A DNA stretch of 6,735 nt from an uncultured Collinsella sp. (GCA_958403395.1 CATXXF010000066.1:1-6735), one strand, 5' to 3'. Positions 1 to 6,359 are shown, counted from the stretch's first letter. The notes: a model not told the origin generated them from the letters alone. A program made the numbers and translations.

Positions 1-1069
1 CGTTCTTGAGGATGTCGGCGGCAAGGGTCTCGGACTTGATGTCGATGTGCCAGCCGGTCAGGCGCGCGGCGAGGCGGGCGTTCTGGCCCTCCTTGCCGAT
101 GGCGAGGGACAGCTGGTCGTCGGGCACGATGACGCCGGCGTAGGCCTTCTCCTCGTCGATGAGGACGCGGGTGACCTTGGCGGGCGACAGGGCGTTGGCG
201 ACGTAGACGGCAGGATCGGCATCCCAAAGGATGACGTCGACGCGCTCGCCACGGAGCTCGCCCACGACAGCGCGAACACGGCTGCCCTTGGGGCCGACGC
301 AGGCGCCCACGGGATCCAGACGGTCATCGAGCGAGTGGACGGCGACCTTGGAGCGCTGGCCGGGCTCGCGGGCGATCGACTTGATCTGGACGGTGCCCTC
401 ATAGATCTCGGGCACCTCCTGCTCAAACAGACGACGCATGAGCTCGGGGTGGGTACGGGAGATGACAATCGGCGGACGGCTGTGCTCGCCACGAACCGGC
501 TGCAGGTTGGAGTTGGGGTCGCGAACGTCGATGATCACAGCCTTGATATGCTGGTTGTGCAAGTAGCGCTCGCCCATCGGGCGCTCGTTGCGCTCGTTCT
601 CGTAACGGCGCTGGTCGAAGTGCGGCAGCTCGGCCTCAACGCCCTCGCGAATCTTGACGATCGTGAAGTCGGGCGTGGACTGCAGCACGGTACCGCTGAT
701 GAGGTCACCGATGCGGCCGGAGAACTCCTCGTAGATCTGCTCGCGGGCGGAGTTGCGCACGATGGCGTTGATCTCGGCCTTGGCGTGCTGGGCGGCGATG
801 CGGCTCGTGTTCTTGGGGGTAACGTCGATCTCCTCGAACTCGGTGAAGTTGCCCTCCTCGTCCATGGAATCGTCAATCGGCTCCAGACGGTAGACGTAGA
901 TCTTGCCGGTGGTGCGGTCGATGGTCACCTTGGCGCCCCACTCAAGATGCAGGATCTCGGCATAGCTCTTGGCAAGCGACTGCTCCAGGCGGTCGATCAG
1001 GTAGAGCTGGTCGATGTGCTTCTCCTGGCAAAGCTCCATCAGGGCGGACATCATGTCGGATGCTGCCAT
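1..1069 (-). CDS. nusA: Transcription termination/antitermination factor NusA (3' end beyond window)
   Basis: NusA binds RNA polymerase and nascent RNA in the cytoplasm, where it modulates pausing, intrinsic termination and antitermination. The 356 residues visible show the expected order: an N-terminal polymerase-binding domain (about 1-120), an S1 domain (about 121-195, beginning GDLISGTVLQ), then two KH domains. The KH loops are seen as GPKG at 259-262 and GKEG at 325-328, with the conserved DDQLSLAIGKEGQNARLAA stretch at 317-335. The ATG at 1067-1069 follows the rimP stop codon by one base. Its ribosome site (AAGGAAGGAAAG, complement of 1074-1085) lies inside the last rimP codons, so translation is probably coupled. 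No stop occurs before the window edge. Actinobacterial NusA usually ends soon after KH2 and lacks the acidic repeats of the E. coli protein; whether that holds here cannot be seen. ylxR and infB are the usual downstream neighbours in this operon type. Confidence 0.96.
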   Translation of the reverse strand, partial: MAASDMMSALMELCQEKHIDQLYLIDRLEQSLAKSYAEILHLEWGAKVTIDRTTGKIYVYRLEPIDDSMDEEGNFTEFEEIDVTPKNTSRIAAQHAKAEINAIVRNSAREQIYEEFSGRIGDLISGTVLQSTPDFTIVKIREGVEAELPHFDQRRYENERNERPMGERYLHNQHIKAVIIDVRDPNSNLQPVRGEHSRPPIVISRTHPELMRRLFEQEVPEIYEGTVQIKSIAREPGQRSKVAVHSLDDRLDPVGACVGPKGSRVRAVVGELRGERVDVILWDADPAVYVANALSPAKVTRVLIDEEKAYAGVIVPDDQLSLAIGKEGQNARLAARLTGWHIDIKSETLAADILKN

Positions 1070-1070
1070 C

Positions 1071-1565
1071 TTACTTTCCTTCCTTCGCGGGCTTGAAGTC
1101 GTAGGTGGGCTTCAACTTGCACTTTTTAACATCAGAGAAATCGAGGGTAACGGACTCGCCGCCCTCGAGCTCGAGGGTCACGTTCGTCTCGGTGGCAGCG
1201 GCAATCTTGCCGGCGTACTTGCGACGGCCCTCGGTGGCGGTGGAGGTGAGCTCACAGTTCTCGCCCACAAAGCGGGCAAAGTCGCACGGGCGGCGTAGCG
1301 GGCGCGCCATGCCCGGGCTCGACACCTCGAGCGTATAGCTCGAAGAGATAGGGTCAAGCTCCTCGATCACATCGCCGACCCACTTGGTGTTGGCCGTGAC
1401 GTCGTTGAGCGAAAGGCTCTGACCCTCGGCACCCTCGATACGCACACGCACGCAGGGGGCCTTGGTGGCACCCACGAGCTCGACGTCGACGATGTCGACA
1501 TCGTGCTGGGGGGCGACGGCCTCGAGCGCGTCGATGATCGCCTGCTCGGTCTTGGTCTTGACCAT
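1071..1565 (-). CDS. rimP: Ribosome maturation factor RimP
   Basis: RimP assists assembly of the 30S ribosomal subunit. The 164-residue product has the usual family length and two-domain plan. The N-terminal domain (about 1-90) ends in the family signature YTLEVSSPGMARPL at 77-90. It is followed by an SH3-like C-terminal domain (about 93-152) containing GRRKYAGKI at 113-121. I chose the ATG at 1563-1565 because a near-perfect GGAGGT ribosome site lies seven bases upstream. Two in-frame upstream ATGs exist. The one at 1583 would place this SD inside the coding region, and the one at 1778 would read through a promoter and a hairpin. The gene overlaps nothing but is one base from nusA, giving the widespread rimP-nusA pair. 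Transcription probably starts from the promoter at 1644-1672 and must pass a terminator-like hairpin just before the gene. Confidence 0.95.
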   Translation of the reverse strand: MVKTKTEQAIIDALEAVAPQHDVDIVDVELVGATKAPCVRVRIEGAEGQSLSLNDVTANTKWVGDVIEELDPISSSYTLEVSSPGMARPLRRPCDFARFVGENCELTSTATEGRRKYAGKIAAATETNVTLELEGGESVTLDFSDVKKCKLKPTYDFKPAKEGK

Positions 1566-1572
1566 TGCGGCA

Positions 1573-1578
1573 CCTCCA
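1573..1578 (-). promoter_or_regulatory. rimP ribosome binding site (decides the start)
   Basis: The minus strand reads TGGAGGTGCCGCAATGG here. GGAGG is the complement of 1573-1577 and lies seven bases before the ATG at 1563-1565. It rules against the longer in-frame starts at 1583 and 1778. Confidence 0.85.
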
Positions 1579-1585
1579 TCCATAC

Positions 1586-1618
1586 AAAAAAGAAGCGGGG
1601 CCGAAACCCCACTTCTTT
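1586..1618 (-). terminator. Intrinsic terminator / possible attenuator in the rimP-nusA leader
   Basis: Read in the rimP direction, AAAGAAG-T-GGGG pairs with CCCC-G-CTTCTTT around a TTTCGG loop. The central U and G form a wobble pair, so the RNA stem is 12 pairs without a break. It runs straight into six Us (complement of 1586-1591). This is a textbook intrinsic terminator, yet it lies downstream of the predicted promoter (1644-1672) and ends about 20 bases before the rimP ATG. It therefore cannot serve leuS, which has its own hairpin at 1761-1796. The position suggests a leader attenuator limiting rimP-nusA expression. In E. coli the metY-rimP-nusA-infB operon also carries leader terminators and NusA affects its own expression, so autoregulation is plausible here, but this is inference. 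Confidence 0.8.
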
Positions 1619-1643
1619 CAATTACAACTTCATTTGCAAGCAA

Positions 1644-1672
1644 ACTATACCAATAGCTGCGGAAACGTGCAA
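1644..1672 (-). promoter_or_regulatory. Sigma-70-type promoter for rimP-nusA
   Basis: On the minus strand TTGCAC (complement of 1667-1672) and TATAGT (complement of 1644-1649) are separated by exactly 17 bases. Both hexamers are close to the TTGACA/TATAAT consensus. The surrounding DNA is AT-rich compared with the genes. A start site near 1637-1635 is expected, giving a leader of about 70 bases that contains the terminator-like hairpin at 1586-1618. Confidence 0.8.
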
Positions 1673-1760
1673 GCACAGTACGAACCTGCAGGTCAGCGTG
1701 CGCACAGCTTCTCCACAAGAATAGGACAATTGACCGAAGACACCATGGCAGGTACATGCA

Positions 1761-1796
1761 AAACGAGGGACGGCCCAAACGGACCGTCCCTCGTTT
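1761..1796 (-). terminator. leuS intrinsic terminator
   Basis: A perfect 13-base inverted repeat (AAACGAGGGACGG at 1761-1773, its complement at 1784-1796) with a 10-base loop lies 27 bases after the leuS stop codon. On the minus strand the stem is followed by TTTT counting the stem's last bases, then GCATG. The flanks CATGCA (1755-1760) and TGCATG (1799-1804) also pair and lengthen the stem beyond a two-base bulge. The U-run is short, so termination may rely on stem strength. The plus-strand version ends in TTTATT, so activity in both directions is possible. Confidence 0.82.
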
Positions 1797-1823
1797 ATTG
1801 CATGTCAGCTTTGCGCGCAGCGC

Positions 1824-4400
1824 TTACTTGACCACCAGGTTGACCAGCTTGCCGGGCACGCAGATGGCCTTGACGACCGTCTTGCCCTCGAGCCACTTGG
1901 CGACGGCGGCCTCGGCGGCAGCCTGCATATCCTCATTGGAGGCATCGCGGGCCACGTCGACGCGGCCGCGGACCTTGCCGAGCACCTGGACCACGATCTG
2001 CACCGTGTCCTCGATGGACTCGGCCAGGTCGAACTCGGGCCAGGCAGCGGTATAGGCGTTGCCCTCGCAGCCGAGCGCCTCGTGCCACAGCTCGTCGGCC
2101 CAGAACGGGCAGATGGGCGCCAGCACGCTCACGATATCCTTGGCCACGCCGTAGCACAGCGCCTTGTCGCGGGCGGTACCCTCAGTGGCATTGAGGTAGG
2201 CGCTCGCCGCGTTGACGAGCTCCATGACGGCCGAGATGGCGGTGTTGAACTGGCCGCGGTCGAAGTCCTCGGTGCACTTGGCAATGGTGCGGTGGCGCTC
2301 GCGATAGAGCTTCATCGCGACCTCGTCGAGCGCGGACTTGTCAAAGGCCACGTTGGCGTCGCCGGATTGGACGAGCTGCCACACGATACGCCAGGCGCGC
2401 TTAATGAAGCGGTTAGCGCCCTCGACGGCCTTGGGATCCCAGTCGAAATCCTTCTCGGGCGGGGCGATAAACAGGATCGCCAGACGCATGGTGTCGGCGC
2501 CGTAGGGCTCGATAACCGAGCTCGGGGGCACGACGTTGCCCTTGGACTTGGACATGGTGTCGCCGTTCTCGTCCTTGACCATGCCCTGGCACAGCAGGTT
2601 GGTGAAGGGCTCGTCAACACTCAGCAGGCCCAGGTCGCGCAGCGCCTTGGTAAAGAAGCGGCTGTAGAGCAGGTGCAAAATGGCGTGCTCGATGCCGCCG
2701 ATGTAATTATCGACGGGCATCCAACGGTCGGCAGCCTCGCGGGAGAATGGCAGCTCGGTGTTGTGCGGGTCGGTATAGCGCAGGTAATACCAGCTGGAGC
2801 AGGTAAAGGTGTCCATGGTATCGGTCTCACGCTTGGCCGGGCGACCGCAGACCGGGCAGGTGGTCTCGTAGAACTCCTTGCACTCGGCGAGGGTCTCGCC
2901 GGCACCCAGATCCAGGTTCTCGGGCAACGTCACCGGCAGCTGGTCCTCGGGCACGGGCACGATGCCGCAGTGCTCGCAGTGGATGGCCGGGATGGGGTTG
3001 CCCCAGTAGCGCTGGCGGCTGATGAGCCAGTCGCGCAGACGGAACTCGACCTTGCGACGACCGCAGCCCATGGCCTCAAGATCGGCCACGATCGCAGCCT
3101 CGCCCTCGGAGTGCTTGCCGCCGCGCATGCCGGTGTACTTGCCGGACTGGACGAGCGTGCCCTCGGCAGCGTGGGCGCAATCCCAGTCGACGGTCTCGGC
3201 ATGGAAGGTATCGATGGTCTCGCCGCTGGCCTCGACGGCAGCGCGGTCGTCATCGTCCAGGATGATCGGCACGATCGGCAGGTCATACTTGCGGGCAAAC
3301 TCAAAGTCGCGCTGGTCGCCGCAGGGAACGGCCATGACGGCGCCGGTGCCGTAGTCGGCAACGACATAATCGGCAACCCACACGGGGACCTTCTCGCCGT
3401 TGACGGGGTTTACCACATAGCGGCCCGTGAAGGCACCGTGCTTCTCGAGGGTGCCCTGGGCACGCTCGACGGCAGAGATATGCTTGGAGTCCTCAACGAT
3501 CTTGGTGACGGCCTCCTCGTACTCCGTGCCCTCGACGAGCTCGTGTAGGCCGGCGTACTCGGGAGCCAGGACGAAGAAGGAGACGCCAAAAAGGGTATCG
3601 GCACGCGTGGTGAAGACGGTGATCTTGCCCTCATCGCCCTCGATGGGCTCGCCATGCTGGTCGCACAGGGTAAAGTCGACCTCGGCGCCCTCGGAGCGAC
3701 CGATCCAGTTGGCCTGCATCTGCTTGACGCGCTCGGGCCAGCCGGGGAGCTTCTCCAGATCGTCGAGCAGCTCCTGGGAGTACTCGGTGATCTTGAAGTA
3801 CCATTGCTCAAGGTCGCGCTTCTCGGGCTCGGTACCGCAGCGCCAGCACTTACCCTCGGTGACCTGCTCGTTGGCCAGAACGGTCTTGCAGGTGGGACAC
3901 CAGTTGACCGGGTTCTTCTTGCGGTAGACCAGGCCCTTTTCCCACAGCTTCTCAAAGATCCACTGACCCCAGCGGTAGTAGTCGGGACTGCAGGTCTTGA
4001 CCATGCGATCCAGATCGTAGGAGAAGCCCATGCGCTTCATCGTGGCGAGCGCCTGGTCCATGTTCTTATACGTCCAGGCGGCAGCTTGCGTGTTGTGCTT
4101 GATGGCGGCGTTCTCGGCAGGCAGGCCAAAGGCGTCAAAGCCGATGGGGTGCAGCACGTCGTAGCCGCGCATGCGGGCCTGACGGGCCATGGCATCGCCG
4201 ATGGTATAGTTGCGCGCGTGGCCCATGTGCAGGTCGCCCGACGGATACGGGAACATCTCGAGCACATACTTCTTGGGCTTGCTCTCGTCGGTGTCGACGG
4301 CAAAGAGGTTGGAGTCCTCCCAGGCCTTCATCCACCTGGACTCAATGGCCTGCGCGTCGTAGACAGGAATCTCGTCCTTATGATCTGTGCAATCGCACAT
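1824..4400 (-). CDS. leuS: Leucyl-tRNA synthetase (class I, bacterial type)
   Basis: This cytoplasmic enzyme charges tRNA-Leu with leucine, using ATP, and edits mischarged products. The 858-residue product is full length for a bacterial LeuRS. In order: the Rossmann catalytic core with HMGH at 58-61; a Cys4 cluster at C168/C171/C185/C188; and the CP1 editing domain, starting near WIGRSEGAEV (232-241). That domain carries the threonine-rich TVFTTRADT (261-269) and AVPCGDQRD (357-365), whose D365 aligns with the editing-site aspartate of E. coli LeuRS. A second Cys pair set follows (C475/C478, C515/C518), then GGIEHAILHLLYSRFF (568-583), the KMSKS loop as TMSKS (615-619), and the anticodon-binding and C-terminal domains (about 690-858). 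No key residue is missing. AAAGGAG five bases before the ATG supports the start. It is bounded by its own terminator downstream and a structured spacer upstream, so it is probably transcribed alone. Confidence 0.98.
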   Translation of the reverse strand: MCDCTDHKDEIPVYDAQAIESRWMKAWEDSNLFAVDTDESKPKKYVLEMFPYPSGDLHMGHARNYTIGDAMARQARMRGYDVLHPIGFDAFGLPAENAAIKHNTQAAAWTYKNMDQALATMKRMGFSYDLDRMVKTCSPDYYRWGQWIFEKLWEKGLVYRKKNPVNWCPTCKTVLANEQVTEGKCWRCGTEPEKRDLEQWYFKITEYSQELLDDLEKLPGWPERVKQMQANWIGRSEGAEVDFTLCDQHGEPIEGDEGKITVFTTRADTLFGVSFFVLAPEYAGLHELVEGTEYEEAVTKIVEDSKHISAVERAQGTLEKHGAFTGRYVVNPVNGEKVPVWVADYVVADYGTGAVMAVPCGDQRDFEFARKYDLPIVPIILDDDDRAAVEASGETIDTFHAETVDWDCAHAAEGTLVQSGKYTGMRGGKHSEGEAAIVADLEAMGCGRRKVEFRLRDWLISRQRYWGNPIPAIHCEHCGIVPVPEDQLPVTLPENLDLGAGETLAECKEFYETTCPVCGRPAKRETDTMDTFTCSSWYYLRYTDPHNTELPFSREAADRWMPVDNYIGGIEHAILHLLYSRFFTKALRDLGLLSVDEPFTNLLCQGMVKDENGDTMSKSKGNVVPPSSVIEPYGADTMRLAILFIAPPEKDFDWDPKAVEGANRFIKRAWRIVWQLVQSGDANVAFDKSALDEVAMKLYRERHRTIAKCTEDFDRGQFNTAISAVMELVNAASAYLNATEGTARDKALCYGVAKDIVSVLAPICPFWADELWHEALGCEGNAYTAAWPEFDLAESIEDTVQIVVQVLGKVRGRVDVARDASNEDMQAAAEAAVAKWLEGKTVVKAICVPGKLVNLVVK

Positions 4401-4402
4401 AT

Positions 4403-4423
4403 CAGCTCCTTTAATCTTAGCTG
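4403..4423 (-). promoter_or_regulatory. leuS ribosome binding site within a small hairpin
   Basis: The minus strand carries AAAGGAG five bases before the leuS ATG. CAGCT (complement of 4419-4423) can pair with AGCTG (complement of 4403-4407). That places most of the SD in an 11-base loop and its last two bases in the stem. The upstream CTAAG (complement of 4416-4420) can instead extend the large stem at 4424-4542, so the two pairings compete for 4419-4420. The SD itself is certain in practice; the switch is speculative, because five-pair stems arise often by chance. Confidence 0.5.
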
Positions 4424-4542
4424 GGGTCGGTCGGCTTAGCTTTATTCGCTACTGCGGACAGTCCTGCGCAAGACGAAGAGCACGTTAAGTGCTCTTCTTT
4501 GCGTGCGGAACTTGTAGCGAACAAAGCCAAGCCGACCGACCC
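4424..4542 (-). repeat. Long inverted repeat / stem-loop in the leuS leader
   Basis: Two 29-base arms, 4424-4452 and 4514-4542, are inverted copies differing at only two positions. Transcribed in the leuS direction, both differences become G-U wobble pairs, giving an uninterrupted 29-pair helix; on the plus strand both would be A-C mismatches. The 61-base interior holds a second hairpin, GAAGAGCAC with GTGCTCTTC (4474-4482 and 4488-4496 region) around a five-base loop. CTTAG/CTAAG (4416-4420 and 4542-4546) can extend the base. There is no U-run, so it is not an ordinary terminator. It lies in the presumed leuS 5' UTR, between the promoter candidate at 4560-4568 and the SD. A duplex this long is a plausible RNase III target. 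It could instead be a dispersed intergenic repeat. Confidence 0.8.
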
Positions 4543-4559
4543 TAAGGTTAACTTGACTG

Positions 4560-4568
4560 ATGATAGCA
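4560..4568 (-). promoter_or_regulatory. Candidate extended -10 promoter for leuS
   Basis: The minus strand reads TGCTATCAT (complement of 4560-4568): TATCAT matches five of six -10 positions and is preceded by the TGN extension. No convincing -35 lies 16-18 bases upstream, where the guaB terminator stem begins. Transcription would start near 4553, just before the long stem at 4542. Nothing better is visible between the guaB terminator and leuS. Confidence 0.45.
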
Positions 4569-4576
4569 AATACAAC

Positions 4577-4611
4577 AAGCGAGATGCCTGCGACTTGCAG
4601 GCATCTCGCTT
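4577..4611 (-). terminator. Intrinsic terminator downstream of guaB
   Basis: A perfect 15-base inverted repeat (AAGCGAGATGCCTGC at 4577-4591 and its complement at 4597-4611) closes a five-base loop. In the guaB direction the stem is followed by TTGTTGTATTT, a U-rich but interrupted tail (the first two Ts belong to the stem). It lies about 160 bases after the guaB stop, beyond the structured element at 4668-4769. On the plus strand the tail is TTTATCT, so it could work both ways, though no plus-strand gene ends here. Confidence 0.75.
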
Positions 4612-4667
4612 TATCTAAATAACGTGGTTGTGAATCAACCGCTATCTGTTATCCGCCCAAGCATGGT

Positions 4668-4769
4668 CGGGTTTTCCAAGTGCCGCAGATTGCCGTGAAA
4701 GAGGAGCGACGCGTACTTTGGTACGCGAGCGACGGTTTGAACGGCAAGGTGCGGTGCTTGGGAAAGCCG
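4668..4769. repeat. Long nested palindrome directly after guaB
   Basis: This element begins one base after the guaB stop and folds through several stacked segments. CGG/CCG (4668-4670, 4767-4769) pairs first, then a stem at 4672-4687 with 4750-4765. TTGCCGT/ACGGCAA (4690-4696, 4741-4747) follows, then an apex hairpin GCGTAC-TTTG-GTACGC (4711-4726). The apex is flanked on both sides by the direct repeat GAGCGAC (4704-4710, 4727-4733). In the outer stem the three departures from Watson-Crick pairing are all G-U wobbles when read as plus-strand RNA, but A-C mismatches as minus-strand RNA. CCCAAGCA (4656-4663) can alternatively pair with TGCTTGGG (4755-4762). It may be a dispersed REP-like intergenic repeat, a 3' UTR structure, or a plus-strand RNA. 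No open reading frame with a start and SD is seen. Confidence 0.7.
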
Positions 4770-4770
4770 C

Positions 4771-6282
4771 TTATCGATAGGAAACGCTCTGCTGAGAATC
4801 CTTCACGACAACGTCATGGGCCCCGCCTTCGACGATGGAGGTGGAGCTGACCAGGGTCAGGCGTGCCTTTTCCTGGAGCTCAGGGATCGAGAGGGCGCCA
4901 CAGTTGCACATCGTGGACTTGACCTTGTAGAGCGTGCCGCCCACGCCGTCCTTGAGGGAACCGGCGTAGGGAACGTAGGAGTCGACGCCCTCGACGAAGC
5001 TGAGCTTCGCGGCGCCGCCCAGGTCGTAGCGCTGCCAGTTACGGGCACGCGCAGAACCCTCGCCCCAGTACTCCTTCATGTACTGACCGTTCACGTTGAC
5101 GCGCTCGGTCGGGCTCTCGTCAAAGCGGGCGAAATAGCGGCCCAGCATCATAAAGTCGGCACCCATGGCAAGGGCGAGCGTCATGTGGTAATCGTAGACG
5201 ATGCCGCCATCGGAGCACACGGGCACGTAGACGCCGGTCTCCTCGTAGTACTCGTCGCGAGCGCGGCAGACGTCGATCAGCGCGGTGGCCTGGCCACGGC
5301 CGATGCCCTTGGTCTCACGGGTGATGCAGATGGAGCCGCCGCCGATACCGACCTTGATGAAGTCGGCACCGCAATCGGCCAGGAAGCGGAAGCCCTCGGC
5401 GTCGACGACGTTACCGGCACCGACCTTAACGTCCTCGCCGTAGTTGGCGCGGATCCACTCGATAGTGCGCTTCTGCCACTCGCTGAAGCCCTCGGAGGAG
5501 TCGATGCACAGGACATCGGCGCCGGCCTCGATGAGCAGCGGCACGCGCTCAGCATAGTCGCGGGTGTTGATACCGGCGCCGACCATGTAGCGCTTGTCGC
5601 CATCGAGCAGCTCGTTGGGGTTGGTCTTATGGCTGTCGTAGTCCTTGCGGAAAACGATGCCCATAAGGTGATCGTTGTCGTCGACGATGGGCAGGGCGTT
5701 GAGCTTGTTGTCCCAGATGACGTCGTTGGCAACCTTGAGGCTGATGTTCTTGTCGCCCACGATAAGCTGCTCACGCGGGGTCATGAACTCGGAGACCTTC
5801 GTCTGGTGGTCATCGCGACTGGGGCGATAGTCACGGCTGGTGACGATGCCCAGGAGCTTACCCTTGGGAGTGCCGTCGTCGGTAACCGGCATGGTGGAGT
5901 GACCGGTCTTCTCTTTGAGCTCAATGACCTGCTCCATGGTCATGTCGGGGGTCAGCGTGGAATCGGACTGAACGAAACCGGCCTTGTGATCCTTGACGGC
6001 CTTGACCATAGCGGCCTCGGACTCGGCGCTCTGGGAACCGTAAATGAAGGACAGGCCACCCTCGGTAGCGAGCGCGACACCCATATCGACGCCCGAGACG
6101 GACTGCATGATGGCGGAAACCATGGGGATGTTCAGGGTGATTGCCGGCTTCTCACCGCGCTTAAAGCGGGTCAGCGGCGTCTTAAGAGAGACGTTGTTGG
6201 GGATGCACTGCGAGGACGAGTAACCAGGGACCAGCAGATACTCCGAAAACGTGTGGGACTCACCGGGAAAGAACGTAGCCAT
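4771..6282 (-). CDS. guaB: IMP dehydrogenase, Tritrichomonas foetus-like clade
   Basis: The enzyme oxidises IMP to XMP with NAD+, the committed step to guanine nucleotides, in the cytoplasm. The 503-residue product has a split TIM barrel with a two-CBS Bateman insert (about 103-155 and 165-216). Key residues seen are D261 in CIDSSEG (NAD site), K310, the catalytic C319 in GGGSICITR (314-322), D358 in SDGG (IMP ribose), R382, Y405, the flap pair R418-Y419 in NWQRYD, and E431. Each falls at exactly the number it has in the 503-residue T. foetus enzyme as I remember it. Long shared stretches such as GRYFARF and KSTMCNCGAL also differ from the common bacterial GuaB. A nearly ideal SD (AAAAAGGAG) precedes the ATG at 6282. 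No guaA is adjacent. The upstream region overlaps a divergent regulator promoter. Function is near certain; the allosteric role of the CBS pair is unknown. Confidence 0.97.
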   Translation of the reverse strand: MATFFPGESHTFSEYLLVPGYSSSQCIPNNVSLKTPLTRFKRGEKPAITLNIPMVSAIMQSVSGVDMGVALATEGGLSFIYGSQSAESEAAMVKAVKDHKAGFVQSDSTLTPDMTMEQVIELKEKTGHSTMPVTDDGTPKGKLLGIVTSRDYRPSRDDHQTKVSEFMTPREQLIVGDKNISLKVANDVIWDNKLNALPIVDDNDHLMGIVFRKDYDSHKTNPNELLDGDKRYMVGAGINTRDYAERVPLLIEAGADVLCIDSSEGFSEWQKRTIEWIRANYGEDVKVGAGNVVDAEGFRFLADCGADFIKVGIGGGSICITRETKGIGRGQATALIDVCRARDEYYEETGVYVPVCSDGGIVYDYHMTLALAMGADFMMLGRYFARFDESPTERVNVNGQYMKEYWGEGSARARNWQRYDLGGAAKLSFVEGVDSYVPYAGSLKDGVGGTLYKVKSTMCNCGALSIPELQEKARLTLVSSTSIVEGGAHDVVVKDSQQSVSYR

Positions 6283-6300
6283 GTTTCTCCTTTTTCCATG

Positions 6301-6310
6301 CGACCGGTCG
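6301..6310. repeat. Perfect 10-base palindrome in the guaB leader
   Basis: CGACCGGTCG is self-complementary and lies just upstream of the guaB SD (complement of 6287-6295). It could be part of an operator or a chance palindrome in GC-rich DNA. Confidence 0.3.
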
Positions 6311-6328
6311 GCTGCAGGCCTCGTAGGA

Positions 6329-6359
6329 CCCAGCCCAACCTTGGGCGCCCAATACTGGG
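6329..6359. promoter_or_regulatory. Overlapping palindromes at the guaB start region (possible operator)
   Basis: A perfect 12-base palindrome, TTGGGCGCCCAA (6341-6352), shares its left half with a second inverted repeat, GCCCAA-CC-TTGGGC (6333-6346). Both sit inside a CCCAG/CTGGG pair (6329-6333, 6355-6359). The inner pairings are mutually exclusive. The predicted guaB start site (near 6355) lies at the edge, so the element would cover about the first 25 transcribed bases. That position suits an operator or a leader RNA switch. No guanine riboswitch core was recognised. Confidence 0.45.

Noticed and set aside
1622..1633. Three-codon ATG-AAG-TTG-stop mini-frame at the start of the rimP leader
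   Set aside because: It lies within a few bases of the predicted transcript start, so a leaderless mini-peptide is conceivable, but a 12-base frame is uninformative.
1566..1778. In-frame upstream extension of rimP to an ATG at 1778
   Set aside because: The added 71 residues would span a terminator, the rimP promoter and the terminator-like hairpin, with no SD, while the ATG at 1565 has an excellent SD and gives the normal protein length.
2082..3548. 488-codon plus-strand open frame inside leuS
   Set aside because: It is antisense to a certain gene and its translation is a V/G/D/L/A-rich run without a recognisable domain, as expected for the opposite strand of GC-rich coding DNA. Similar frames at 47-1096 and 3654-4439 are rejected for the same reason.
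4417..4530. Leucine-containing open frame through the leuS leader (possible attenuation peptide, TTG start)
   Set aside because: Leucine codons are scattered, not in tandem. There is no ATG or GTG with an SD, and the frame is confined by the arms of the inverted repeat. A 13-codon GTG frame inside the loop is equally unsupported.
4401..4620. T-box riboswitch upstream of leuS
   Set aside because: T-boxes often control synthetase genes in Gram-positives, but no AGGGTGGNACCGCG-like T-box sequence or terminator/antiterminator pair is visible before leuS.
4450..4770. Insertion sequence or MITE in the guaB-leuS spacer
   Set aside because: Long inverted repeats are present but no flanking target-site duplication, transposase remnant or second copy in this window was found. 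Whole-genome copy number would be needed.
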